Assembly: GCA_022457155.1 (NCBI GenBank)
Contig: JAJGOT010000353.1
Location: 311,001 to 375,000, forward strand
Source of the DNA: Cladopsammia gracilis
Lineage: Eukaryota; Cnidaria; Anthozoa; Scleractinia; Dendrophylliidae
DNA: 64,000 nt
Direction of reading: 5' to 3'
Positions 24,000 through 34,827 of the stretch are shown in pieces. The translations under genes and the position numbers were made by a program. The notes beneath the pieces were generated by a model. That model ran no database searches. It was not told the origin of the DNA and saw only the letters and a list, made by a program, of their open reading frames with translations. Positions within the stretch are counted from its first letter, which is position 1. Each line of letters begins with the position of its first letter.

Positions 24000-24785
24000 T
24001 ACAAAATTAAAACTGCACGCAAAAACACTCCAGCGTCGAGTCCCACTTACATAAGACACTTTATGTACGGTACACCATATATCGCCGAATTGGTCTTTTC
24101 TCTTTTCTCTTGACTGTAACTAATTTACTGTAACGCACGCAAAGCTTTCTTTGTTTCTGTTTTAGATCGATGTTTTACACTCCTTTTGAACGCCATTCCA
24201 CACACACGACATTCTCAACCAAACCATGGAGAGCAAGAATTTGGAAAATAAAAATAAAATAAACGGGGGGCTCTGGGGACGAGAATGCGCGCGAATGCGC
24301 CCGTGCGTGCGTTTTACGTCAGCATGACCAAAAAAGCCAAATAAACAGTTTATTTTCTCGCGTTTCCTTGGGTGAAATTCCGTAAAATTTGGCAGAGATG
24401 TTATAATTCGTTTGCTGTTTTCGGCGCTCGTTTTTCAGGAAAATCTATAAGACAAGTAGCATAGCAATACCAGTTTTTACGCAGCGGCTAAATACACAAA
24501 TTTGCAAATAATGAAGAAACTGCCTTAACAACCCATACTTTTTTCGCGTCTATTTTTCTTACCTGGCCAGATTCTATGAACTGTGAACTGATTTTGGAAG
24601 ATTTCACCGAAGGAAATTGAAGAAAATCGCAATTAAATCCGCGTAAACAATGGAAAACGCATTTGCTTGCCGGGCAGTTTTAATTCGAGACTGAAGCCAT
24701 TATTTTAACAGAGATGATTGTAGAACACTGTTTCATCATTAACTGGCTCGTCGCTTCGACGAGTCAGTTCTTAAAATACCCTCTT
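24000..24785. other. 5' flank of the LYS1-type gene
   Basis: No gene found. The first 200-300 bases upstream of the ATG at 23961 should hold its promoter. I see no clear TATA box, which is ordinary for a housekeeping enzyme. Confidence 0.35.
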
Positions 24786-24796
24786 TTTTTTTTTTT

Positions 24797-26520
24797 CGGC
24801 CTGTCGGGTCACCTGCCCCGGGAATCGTTTTGCTGCGGCCAACACCGTACCTAGTTTACTTCCGGTTTTCAGAAATGGCGTAATCAGTGATGTCGGCAAC
24901 TATAATTCAAATATTTACTGTTCTAATTTCGACGGAATTGTTAAAAATTAAATCTCTGTGATTTTCGGATGCGATCTATTTCTGGTAAAAGGAAAGCGAG
25001 TTGAATTTTTCTAACCAAATCATCGTTGAATAAAACACGTCCCGGCAGGTCACAGAACTGCTGAGTAAACACTCCGTGGAGTCACGTTCAAATTCCGAAC
25101 ATCTCGTATTTATGTCACGCTATTTGATCGATCATGTTGATATTGTTAATTTATTCGAAACCCCATCACCGATTCTCCAAAATGCCTGTGTTAAAACAAT
25201 CCTGATTTCTTGTAGTAGGTGGTTTCAAGGATTTTAAAGCGAAAAAAAATAAGATTAAGTTCTAAACTTACGTTTTTTTCCAACAGTACCGAGTCGATCA
25301 GAGAAAAAAATATAGACCTGAAATTGTAGCCTACTAAAGGTGGACGATGTTATTTTTTATAGACCTGAATATAGACCTGAAATTGTAGCCTACTAAAGGT
25401 GGACGATGTCATTTTTGTGGTTGGTGGGGGAGGTCGCGGTGTTGGGCAATTTTTCTGATCATGAATTTTTTTTTCCGTCTCGCATGTTGTGCAAGAATTT
25501 TTTTCGGGATTGTTGCATGCCTTTTTTTCCTGTCGCTCGCTGTGCATTATTTTTTTTCCTTTACTTTTGCTGTGCAGGAATTTTTTTTTAGCAATTGCCC
25601 AACCCCCCCAACCCCCCCCCCCCCCTTCCCCCCTCTTAACAATAAAATAGTCCGTCCCTAAGGAGTGCTTGAAGCGGGCTGTGGAATGTAAATGTAAATG
25701 TGGACTGGACTGTGCATATTGATAGATACTAGATTGTATATTGTGGATTGCTAATATAAAACTCTAAAATGAAAACCGGGTGGAAACCTGGACCAAACGA
25801 GCCAGTTTCGAAGCCCATCGGGCTCCTTGTTTTTTTTTTTCGGCCTGTCGGGTCACCTGCCCCGGGAATCGCTTTTGCTGCGGCCAACACCGTACCTAGT
25901 TCACTTCCGGTTTACAGAAATGGCGTAATCAGTGATGTCGGCAACTATAATTCAAATATTTACCGTTCTAATTTCGACGGAATTGTTAAAAATTAAATCT
26001 CTGTGATTTTCGGATGCGATCTATTTCTGGTAAAAGGAAAGCGAGTTGAATTTTTCTAACCAAATCTCGTAATAAAAAAACACGTCCCGGCAGGTCACAG
26101 AACTGCTGAGTAAACAATTCTCAAGCATTACTCCGTGGAGTCACGTTCAAATTCCGCACATCTCGTATTTATGTCACGCTATTTGATCGATCATGTTGAT
26201 ATTGTTAATTTATTCGAAAAACCCCATCACCGATTCTCCAAAATGCCTGTGTTAAAACAATCCTGATTCCTTGTAGTAGGTGGTTTCAAGGATTTTAAAG
26301 CGAAAAAAAAACAATACAAAGTTCAAAGAAAAAGATATAGACCTGAAATTGTAGCCTCCTTGAAGCAGAGTGCGGAATGTAAAGCGGACTGTGGAATGTA
26401 AATGTGGACTGGACTGTGCATATTAATAGACTCTAGATTGTATATTGTGGACTCTAAAATGAAAACCGGGTGGAAAATGAGACCAAACCAGCCAGTTTCG
26501 AAGCCCAACGGGCTCCTTGT
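24797..26520. repeat. Tandemly duplicated 0.7-1.0 kb repeat (two copies)
   Basis: Copy A (24797-25830) and copy B (25841-26520) both begin CGGCCTGTCGGGTCACCTGC after a T-run and both end with CGAAGCCCA(T/A)CGGGCTCCTTG. Long internal stretches are nearly identical (GTGATGTCGGCAACTATAAT, GATTTTCGGATGCGATCTAT). Copy A has an extra segment of about 310 bp (25345-25660) with C- and T-rich runs. Each copy is joined to the next through a GGCTCCTTG-T(n) junction. Its class is unknown. Confidence 0.75.
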
Positions 26521-26521
26521 T

Positions 26522-27419
26522 GCTATTTACATTTCAGGTGGTAGGTTTTAGTGAACTGGGAGTGAAAAGTAATGTAAAAACAGCTTCCAAAAAGCAGCAC
26601 CAGCTCGCAACACCATCTATGATTACTCTATGGAGCCGCCTTACATAGGGACAAGTACAATATTGTCTTTATGAAAGGCAATGAACCAAAATATACATTT
26701 TGCGATTGCAATCGTGTTGTGAAAGTGTCTTGCTCCTTTAGTCGCCGAAGTGTCCAAATAAACAAACGAAAAGTATAAATAAATTTGCTTCTCCGGGAGG
26801 CCATCCCCACTTTTCTGCGTGGCCAGGCTTTCCCGAAAGCAAGCAGCGAACGAAACCCGGGACGCCGAAAGCAAGCGAACGAAGCTGCGAAGAGAACGAA
26901 GCCGCGAGAGGAGTGGGGCGGAAGAAAAGACATATACATAGGTGCATATGATACTTTTGTTTCTAATTTTATAGTTTTGTTTCTAAACGAAAGAGACATT
27001 TTAGGTCGTTTAAAGTAAATGGGCACCAACACGATTTTTATTGCGTGTAAAAGGTGATGTTGGTATATAAACATGAAAATAAAATTTTGCGGAGAAAATT
27101 TTTGGCAGGAACTTTTTTTTGCGGATCGTGGAAAAAAGTAAAAAAATTGAACCAGCAATAATTTAGTGCCACACGGGATGCGAAATTAAATGAACAAAAA
27201 GAACAATCAATGGATTCACAGTATCACAGTAAATCTTCTATTGTGGAGCAGTTACACAACTGGCTAGCTATCCTTAATTCGAATTCTTTATTTCTTATGG
27301 ACGCTAAAAGCCCGGTTTCACTACTCGTAGAGTTCGTGTTATAACGTTTTTAAAGTCAACATAAATGAAATGGTTCAGGCATTCAACGAAAAATTCTGTT
27401 CCTTGACCGTTGCATCGGT
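26522..27419. other. Stretch without a supported gene
   Basis: A 176-residue minus-strand open frame (26628-27158) has no start context, domain or splice support, and its sequence is low in complexity. I see no gene here. Confidence 0.35.
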
Positions 27420-29245
27420 TGACCGACATTAGTGTTTGAAATTCACGCCAAGCAAGTGCTGGAAAGGGGTGTGCCCTTCCCTTTTATAGCGTCACTTCGT
27501 GTTTATTCCAACTTAAATGTGAAAAACTCTTGTATAGCGTACATTTTTATTCTCGACCCGTGACGACATTTCATATCAGGCCAGTTTTTGGTTTCTCTGA
27601 ACCCGGATTTTTCAGTTTCATTGTGCAACTGGTAGGGAAGCGTTCTGGTAAGTACTTTGTTTTGTGAAGGCTTTATTTTTAATTTACCTGTTTATTTATT
27701 AGACAATTTATTGAAACTCACTGAAAACAAACAATAATAATATATAAAAGATTACTAAGCAACACTACATAAAGAATTAACAAAAAAGAGAGTTTGAAAA
27801 GAGGCTTGCAAATGAACACGAGGTCCCGACGAGGGAAGCCCCACTACATGTATGTGTACTGCTATATAATATACTGATACTGATTGTTTAGGATAGGATT
27901 AGAATTTTTCGTAAAAATACGAAGAGAAATATCATCATAGCAGTTACAAAATCTATAAGTTGCTTTTTTATAGGAAGCTGTTTGGTTCTGTGATCTTAAA
28001 TCTTAGGGAAAGCTAGGACGGAAGACGTAAAAACCTGTTAAAAAGTTGTTATTGATCAAGTCGTGTATAACTGAATTACGCAGAAACTGAAGAAATGAAA
28101 AACGACAAATAATTTGACTAAAATACCGCTCTTCTTTAGTTAACCGTGAAAGCACGACTGAGAGACTAGCACTTTAAAAAATTTAACATAGGAAAAGGGA
28201 AACGCTTTGCAGTCAAAGCTCACATCCTACAGAAAGACAAATGTTTTCACTGTGAAGACAAAACAGAAACACTCAGTTTACATTTGCTTGACCACTGCCC
28301 TCGCACAAAAGCGTTTTGAGATGATTGTCGTGAATGGTGGCACAAATACACCCAGAAAGGGCCGAACCTATCGCCTGCTAAAGTGTTTTACGGTGAAAAA
28401 GAAAATTAACGTTACTCGATTTAGCCCATTTAGTACCTTAGCTTAACATATATCGAAGAAGTCAAGACGATGTGCCTTCACATTTTGAAGGAAAACTACG
28501 TTAAAAACAAGCAAGCGAAATGGGAACCTCTGATCTGCAACAATGTTTTTTAATTGCTTTGCTTAATGTTATTGGAACGCTATATTAATTATATTTAACC
28601 ATAATGTTGTGTATTAACTATTTATTGTAAACGAATGAAACAAATTCAAACGCTTACAAAATCAACAGGTATTGACACGAATAGAAATGAATATTGCTAA
28701 CCGTTTGTAGCACTGACTATTTCATGTCTCTTGGTTTTGTAGGTTCCCTCTTGATTACCGCTTTTTGTTCTATTTTTGCTGTTTTTGTTGCACAAAGAAC
28801 GGATCCCAAACACAGTAAGTCCTAATTATTAACATTATTAATTCAGTGGCATGTCTCTCTCCGAACTCAGCGGCTTGCTTTTCGAGGAAATAACGTCTGG
28901 GAAATCTGAATTTAATAACGTGTTTAAGTTTTATCTGCTTTCAGTAACTTGTGTTTAAATATGTTTTAGTTATTGAATAAATGAGTAAATATCGATAACT
29001 CGTCATAAAAACTGTATTTTCGAGTTTCTTCATATTGGGCCAAAAGAAACCCATTGGGTATTACCGAAAATTACAGTTTCAAAAATGTTTTCGTTTTCGA
29101 GAAATACAAAAAAACTGAAATTCCATGTTTAGGTCGTATTAAACCGCCATTTCATTTTACCGAGATTTGTTCTGCAGGAAACAACGTCTTAACGAAACGA
29201 AATGATGATGATCCTTTGCAGTGGAGCAACACTCTGAGAGCATAA
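27420..29245. repeat. Segmental duplication, copy 1
   Basis: This stretch matches 30500-32300 in the same order and orientation. Shared blocks: AAGTGCTGGAAA-GGG, TCTCTGAACCCGGATTTTT, TTTCATTGTGCAACTGGTA followed by a good donor (GGTAAGTACTTTG, about 27644), and a downstream acceptor (TTTTGTAG, 28741) joined to a short exon-like block. That block encodes a hydrophobic leader (LLITAFCSIF) ending before a donor GTAAGT at about 28819. No long reading frame follows. It may be the 5' end of a duplicated gene or a non-coding transcript. Confidence 0.6.
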
Positions 29246-29383
29246 AAATGTAAAAGAATTGGAATAAATACGGCCTAAAGATTCCTACTTTACGCATTTT
29301 GATAAACACTTGAAAAGGAGGAAACTTCTCTCGCATAATAATCGTCCTGGTATATAAAATTTTACAACAAAATTATATTAAGG

Positions 29384-29852
29384 CTGATTCTCATATAATC
29401 GTCTCGGTCGCCCCGGTCGTCCGAGTCGTTTCAAAAAGTGTACGGACGACCGGGACGATTATATGAGAACACTTCTGAGACGACCCGGGACGATCACAAG
29501 CGACCCGGATGACTGGGACGATCGCGGTCGCTTGGCTAGAACTGTGCTCTATCCGGACGACTGGGTCGATCGTGAATAATCGGGGACGATCATATGAGAG
29601 CTACTCTCAGGCGACAGGGACGGCTGAGGCGATCGAAGCGACTCAAATCTACACCAGAATGCAGTATTATTGCCCAAAACATGTTGTCGGACACAGTTTA
29701 CGACTGCGCTATTGACGTTCGAGACGACCGGGACGATCATATGAGAACTCAAATCGCTTGAGTCGTCCCGATCGTCTGAGTCGTTTGCAAAAAAATTTTG
29801 AAACGACTCGGATGACCGGGACGACCGGGACGATTATATGAGAACCAGCCTT
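29384..29852. mobile_element. Foldback made of CGACCGGGACGAT-type words
   Basis: Ends AAGGCTGATTCTCATATAAT and the complement of GATTATATGAGAACCAGCCTT. The inside carries about ten variants of GACGACCGGGACGATCATAT in both orientations. Ends lie next to TTA/TA, so a TA duplication is possible. Confidence 0.65.
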
Positions 29853-30499
29853 TAGAGAGAAGTAAACGCGCAGGCAATTTTTCATGAATTGTATTTGAAA
29901 ATATTCAGACAGACACGCTATTTTAAATAGTTCTGTCGATATACAGAATGGCCACAAATTATCTGAATCTTCTAAGAAATGATTTTTATTGTGAAAACAA
30001 TAAAAGAAATACCAGGAAGTGAATAAGGGGCACGGATTGTTTCCGGAATAATTTCGTACACGCTTTAGGGTCGATTACATTGGCTTCAACCTTTTCGGCA
30101 GGAGATCGTTGTTGTGAGAATGGCTCCTAAACGTAGAATACTTTAACCGTTAATTTTTTCCTGGTTCATTTTTCCCGCTAATAGAACTTGATAGTTTGGG
30201 TTCCTCTTATGTCAAACACCAATTCTATTCAATTCATAACTTTTTTGTGGCAGGTTCGCCTGGCTGGCTCACCTAACGCGATTACATAAAAAATTCTTAG
30301 CCCGATTATCCGGCGCGATACCACGATCCCGGCTAACCCGCGCTGGCATATAGTCTGGCATGTATTTATCACGTGCGTTCAGATCAATAAAGCTTGTGTG
30401 GAAAAGATTCATTAGCTGTATATTTTGCATTTCACCAAATAAAAATCACGGAACCCTTCTGTTCCGTGACCGTTACGTCGCTTGTCCGATATTACCGTT

Positions 30500-32300
30500 T
30501 CAAATTCTAGCCAACCAAGTGCTGGAAAAGGGCGTGTCCTTCCCTTTTACAGCGTCGCTCCGTGTTTAATCCAACTTGAATGTGAAAAACCGATGAACAG
30601 CGTTCACAATCTATACGCGTCCTCTGACGACATTTCATATGAACGGGTTTTAGTTTCTCTGAACCCGGATTTTTTAGTTTCATTGTGCAACTGGTAAAGA
30701 AGAGTCTTGGTAAGTACTTTGTTTTGTGAAGTCTTTATCTTTAATTTACCTGTTAAGGATAGAACTAGAATTATTGTACCAACGACATGAAATATCAACA
30801 TAGCAGTCAACAAGGCAATATCATCGATAAGTTTCTTTTGTATAGGGAGCTGTTTGGGTTTGTGATCTTGTGTAAATTTGAGTTTCCTGTTTACTCCAAG
30901 GTAAGCTAAGGCGGAAGACGTAAAAATGATGATCAAGTCGCGTATGACTGAATACGCAGAGGTCTTTAGTGTCTTTAATTTGAAACTAAAAAAGAGAAAA
31001 CTGACTAATAATTTGAATTACCGATCTTCTTTAATTAGCAGTGAAAGCACGACTGAACGTACTTTAAAATATAAATGTTTCTTACACAGTGTTCTCAAAG
31101 GACAAAAAAATGTTTTTTTGCATTAGCTTTCCACAAAGGCACAAAGGCGTTTTTGGATGCTTGCCGCGAATAATGGCACAAATATGTACAACCAAACAGG
31201 ACTGAACTTAAGTGCAAAAGAATGTATGTTGCCATACGTTATTCAATTTAGCTCATTTAGTAGCTAGACGATGCGCCAGTATATTTCCCCACTATTTTAT
31301 CTTTTTAACAAATTTACACCGGTTTTCCGTGGTGTGGACTCTTATTTACCACGATTTACGTCATCACATGGTCAAAATGTTGTGGACTCACGAGGCGCAG
31401 CCGAGTGAGTCAGCAACAAAACCGTCCGGAAAACCGGTGTAAATTTGTTTTTTTACAACAATATTTAGGAAAAAAACACAAGGAAAAATCGAAGTCTTGT
31501 TACAAAACGTGACAGCAAAGAAAGAGCAAGCGTTGTCTATAACTTTCTCGCAATCTGATTGGTGTTTTTCAAGCGCGCGTGATGTTAGCGTCAGCACCGT
31601 TGTCTGGACTCTCATTTACCACTCACGTCGACCAATTAGATTGCGAGTTTAGCGGCAATTGTGGTAAATTTTTTTTTTACAAAATGTACCTAAAAAGACA
31701 AGTATTGAAAGATGTTGCCGGTAGAACCAGTCATTTTTAAAAACAGTTTTCAAACGAAATGGGAACCTCTGATCGGTTTTGTAGGTTCCTTGTTGATTAC
31801 TGCTTTTTATTTCGTTTTCGTCGCACAAAGAACGGATTCCAAAAACAGCAAGTACTTTTTAATTCAGTGGCATGGCTATCTCTGAACTCAGCGTCTTGAT
31901 TTATGCGGGAAGACCGTCTTGGCAATGATTTAATGACTTGTTTAAATGTTATCTGCTTTTCGGCAATTTTAGTTTAAATACGTCTTAAGTTTAACATATG
32001 TAAACATGTAAATATCGAGAACTCGCCATCAAAACTGAATTTTCAGATTTCTTCGTATTGGGGCAAACAAACCCTTTTGGTGAAGATCTATTAACGGAAA
32101 TTACGGTGAAACTTTTGAAGATGTTTTTGTTTTTGTTTACCAGAAATCTACCAAAACTGAAATTCCGTGTTTAGGTCATGACCGCTGTCAAATGTTGCCG
32201 AGATTTGCTGCATATTTTAATCGGCCGGCAACAAAGATGCCTTGGCGAAACGAAATGATAAAGCTGATCCTCAGTTTGTGGAGCACTGAACTGTGTTTAG
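30500..32300. repeat. Segmental duplication, copy 2
   Basis: Partner of 27420-29245. The leader-like block recurs at about 31791-31850, but the downstream donor has changed from GTAAGT to GCAAGT. Both copies end in a matching stretch (GAAATTCC(A/G)TGTTTAGGTC, GAAACGAAATGAT). A 143-bp foldback interrupts copy 2. Confidence 0.6.
31307..31449. mobile_element. Foldback MITE within duplication copy 2
   Basis: AACAAATTTACACCGGTTTTCC is mirrored by GGAAAACCGGTGTAAATTTGTT (20-base core shown in each). It is absent from the corresponding position of copy 1. Confidence 0.6.
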
Positions 32301-32503
32301 CCGTCATTTCGGACGCGCAAAACGAAGAGAACTTAAAGAGTGATATTTGAAGGGGACGGCTAGCCTGAGTCTCCTAACACAGTGACCAACAACAAAAAAA
32401 ATGGCTTGCTTTTGGTAGCATGTAACTACTGCACGCTGCTAAAATTTTGGATGTACAGTAAATTCAACCTTTCTTCTTTTGAAATGTTGGGGTCTCCCAT
32501 TAA

Positions 32504-32771
32504 GGTGATATTACACTGGACGATTCGCAACGACGATTTTTAGCGCAACAATGTTGCACCAGAAGTTGCGCTAAAAGTTGATGTCGTGTAACATGGGTGC
32601 GCGGACAATTTTGTTTTTGCGTTGCGAGTTTTTAAATCAGCTTTAAAAACTTGCAACGCAAAAATTTCGAACAAAATCGTTCGCGCACCCATGTTACACG
32701 GCATCAACTTTTAGCGCAACTTCTGGCGCAACATTGTTGCGCTAAAAATCGTCGTTGCGAATCGTCCCGTG
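32504..32771. mobile_element. Palindromic MITE that received the Polinton
   Basis: Long inverted arms: GGTGATATTACACTGGACGA, CGATTTTTAGCGCAAC and GTTGATG(T/C)CGTGTAACATGG, with complements. The element begins after TTAA (32500-32503). Its last 10 bases (AACATCACC region, 49624-49633) lie on the far side of the Polinton, followed by another TTAA at 49635-49638. TTAA flanks would fit a piggyBac-type MITE. Confidence 0.7.
32766..32771. repeat. Left target-site duplication of the Polinton (CCCGTG)
   Basis: CCCGTG directly precedes the AG that starts the left terminal repeat. An identical CCCGTG follows the right terminal repeat at 49618-49623. Six-base duplications are diagnostic of Maverick/Polinton integration. 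Confidence 0.95.
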
Positions 32772-32981
32772 AGTAGTTAAGGACTTGGCGGCACCAGATC
32801 AGTTTTGCAAAACTGATCTGATGCCAAGCCAAGTCTTAACTACTTCCCATCTGTTGGATTAAAAAATATAGAAAAATCAAATGAAACTATATGTTAATAA
32901 AAACAAAATGGTGCGTTTATTCCATTGCGTGATTTCCTTTGCGTTTATTTCATTGCGTGATTCTCGGAAACACAGGAAGTC
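32772..32981. repeat. Left terminal inverted repeat
   Basis: This 210-bp stretch matches the complement of 49398-49617 almost perfectly. The right copy has about 10 extra bases (near 49421). The outer 73 bases (32772-32844, AGTAGTTAAG to CTTAACTACT) are themselves a near-perfect palindrome around TTTTGCAAAA. Confidence 0.95.
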
Positions 32982-33215
32982 GATGATGTCATACAAAAGG
33001 GGGTTCCCCGATGATATGCTTTATATTTTTCGGCTTGCGCGTAAGTCAGTTTTTTTATCAACTGGTAAACAGGAAGTTGATGATGTTATGGGACTTTCCC
33101 TGCTGTCTATTTTTTGTTCTATTGAAATATCGCTAACGCGTTAGCCGATTTTGATATGTTCGCTATTTTTGTTTTTTGATAATATGGTCACAACTGCGGT
33201 TTTGTTTAAAAAATA

Positions 33216-33237
33216 TAATCTCATATAATAGTATAGA
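33216..33237 (+). promoter_or_regulatory. Class A promoter-like motif (VLTF3-like gene)
   Basis: ATAATCTCATATAATA precedes the start codon by a few bases. The same words (ATAATCTCATATAATA) occur at 45597-45613, just upstream of the preferred PolB start, and not upstream of the capsid genes. Confidence 0.45.
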
Positions 33238-33834
33238 ATGAATTGTAATTTGGGAATTCATGACGAATTTAAGAATACAGGAGAGTTAACCTGTCCCTTT
33301 TGTGACCAACGATTAGCAGATGTTGTTAGAAATACGGACGTTGTTGAATCATGTTGTGATAAAAAAGATATGTTTAATGACAATGGAATGAATGTTTGTA
33401 AAAATTGTGGTGTTGTTAATGGATATGATTTACAAGCTCCATATATCGATTTCCATGATAACAAATATAAAATGACGAGAAAGAGTGTGTATATAAGAAA
33501 ATATCATATTTTAAACGTTGTCAATGATATAGCACAACAGAATCATGTACAAATCAGTAATGATAATAGAGAGAAAATCCTGACAATATTTGCTTTAATT
33601 AATGAAGTATTATCGCAGGTTAACAATAAACGTAAACGGATGATTAGTATTAAATTTGTTATCAAGCAATTATTTAGGATGCTTGAGCTTCCATACAAGA
33701 GTATTAAAGTAACGAAGTCAATGAAGACATTAAAATTTTATGAGACTTGGTGGGACAACATATATGAATTAATAAAGGATGATGCTGCTAAAATTAGTCA
33801 TACGTCATGTAAAGGGAAAAACCCCTTTGAATGA
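33238..33834 (+). CDS. VLTF3-like late transcription factor with zinc ribbon
   Basis: 198 residues. Two Cys-rich pairs lie near the N-terminus: CPFC (about 20-23), then CC and CKNCG (about 40-60), consistent with zinc binding. A following Y-x-R-x-x-H segment (YIRKYHILNVV) and a helical C-terminal half (ISIKFVIKQLFRMLEL) match the layout of the poxvirus/NCLDV VLTF3 family, which activates late genes. It is the first gene inside the left terminal repeat and the only plus-strand gene of the left arm. The open frame is intact. A TFIIB-like or unrelated zinc protein is the alternative; the assignment rests on motif spacing only. Confidence 0.55.
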   Translation: MNCNLGIHDEFKNTGELTCPFCDQRLADVVRNTDVVESCCDKKDMFNDNGMNVCKNCGVVNGYDLQAPYIDFHDNKYKMTRKSVYIRKYHILNVVNDIAQQNHVQISNDNREKILTIFALINEVLSQVNNKRKRMISIKFVIKQLFRMLELPYKSIKVTKSMKTLKFYETWWDNIYELIKDDAAKISHTSCKGKNPFE

Positions 33835-33888
33835 GTAACAAAATAAAAATTTATGGTAAAGTTTGTTAGTAAAGTTTATCGTAAAAGT

Positions 33889-34377
33889 TTACTCGGAAGT
33901 GAATTTTTTATCATACTGTTTCTCAAATTTATCGGCAAGAGGACAAAGATCGATGATTATTTCATCTAACTGTCTCATTTCATTGATGAAAACAGTGTGG
34001 TTAAATTGATTTCCTCTTAAACAAGACCGTAAATCAACTAATACTTTTTCATATGTTGTGTATGCAAATTTAGACATTTCTATTTTCTTCGAATAATTAT
34101 TAATTTCACTTACTGTTTTTAGAACTAAACCAGCTCCAGAAATAGAAGCTAGTATAGCAGGATTTAATGTGATACTACCAGCTACTGTACCAATAACTAC
34201 TAAGCCTGTTGAAGTTACATTAATAATTAAATTCAATCTCTTGAAATATTTGAAAGCCTTCTTATAACACCAAAAGTGTTTATGATAAAATTTATACAAT
34301 AATTTGATTTCTGATAATTTCTCTTGACTGATATTTCTATCAATATGATTAAAATTGAAAATATCTGTTTTCATCAT
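33889..34377 (-). CDS. Two-helix membrane protein (SLATT-like layout), function unknown
   Basis: 162 residues. An N-terminal charged helix (LYKFYHKHFWCYKKAFKYF) leads into two adjacent hydrophobic segments around residues 48-85 (LIINVTSTGLVVIGTVAGS and a glycine-rich second helix). A long cytosolic helical tail follows. The layout resembles SLATT-type 2-TM proteins, but no family residues can be asserted. The start is chosen because an AT-rich promoter-like box (AATTATCCAAATATATAATA on the minus strand) ends just before ATGATG. The frame is intact. It could be a host-interaction or virion-membrane protein. Confidence 0.5.
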   Translation of the reverse strand: MMKTDIFNFNHIDRNISQEKLSEIKLLYKFYHKHFWCYKKAFKYFKRLNLIINVTSTGLVVIGTVAGSITLNPAILASISGAGLVLKTVSEINNYSKKIEMSKFAYTTYEKVLVDLRSCLRGNQFNHTVFINEMRQLDEIIIDLCPLADKFEKQYDKKFTSE

Positions 34378-34398
34378 TTCTATTATATATTTGGATAA

Positions 34399-34800
34399 TT
34401 ATATTTTAGGATTTGAAATGAGGCAATATAATACACCACTTATTTGACCCATTATTGGAGATTGTTTTATTTTCTTAGGCAATGAAAGGCAGCAATATGT
34501 GTAGCCAGGCCCCTTTTCATAGTCATTGTAAAATCTTCCGAATGCGTCATGGAAAATGGCATGTTTTATTAAAAATTGATAATTGGTATTTAGAGTACAA
34601 GAACCCGGTCCTATTAATCCAATGTTAGGGTGTTTTTCTAATATTTGGTTCATTGATATTGACTCATTCAAATAGTTTACATACAAAAATTGATATATTA
34701 AAGCCGATTTTAATATTTCATCTTTAGTATTAGGATGTAGGGTTTTTTGGGCTGTGAAAAATTTATTACAAAAATTAATTGACTGTGTGAGAATTGCCAT
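34399..34800 (-). CDS. Unrecognised Polinton protein, 133 residues
   Basis: An intact minus-strand frame with a promoter-like AT box directly upstream (TAATTATCTAATATA on the minus strand) and TATATAA just before ATGG. The middle contains GPGSC, then KHAIFHDAFGRFY and GPGYTYCC. The GPG plus HD pairing is loosely reminiscent of phospholipase A2-like motifs, but the usual calcium loop and spacing are not convincing. It sits in the minus-strand block with the fibre-like gene and the ATPase, so a virion or entry role is possible but unproven. Confidence 0.5.
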   Translation of the reverse strand: MAILTQSINFCNKFFTAQKTLHPNTKDEILKSALIYQFLYVNYLNESISMNQILEKHPNIGLIGPGSCTLNTNYQFLIKHAIFHDAFGRFYNDYEKGPGYTYCCLSLPKKIKQSPIMGQISGVLYCLISNPKI

Positions 34801-34827
34801 TTATATATATATCAATATATTAGATAA

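Noticed and set aside
24797..26520. LTR retrotransposon with two LTRs
   Set aside because: The two copies are adjacent in tandem with no internal coding region, primer-binding site or polypurine tract, and the join is a T-run.
26628..27158. 176-residue minus-strand frame
   Set aside because: Low-complexity, no domain, no neighbouring exons or conserved motif visible.
32504..32771. MITE arm as part of the Polinton terminal repeat
   Set aside because: It lies outside the CCCGTG duplication and its partner arm is on the same side, so it belongs to the host repeat.
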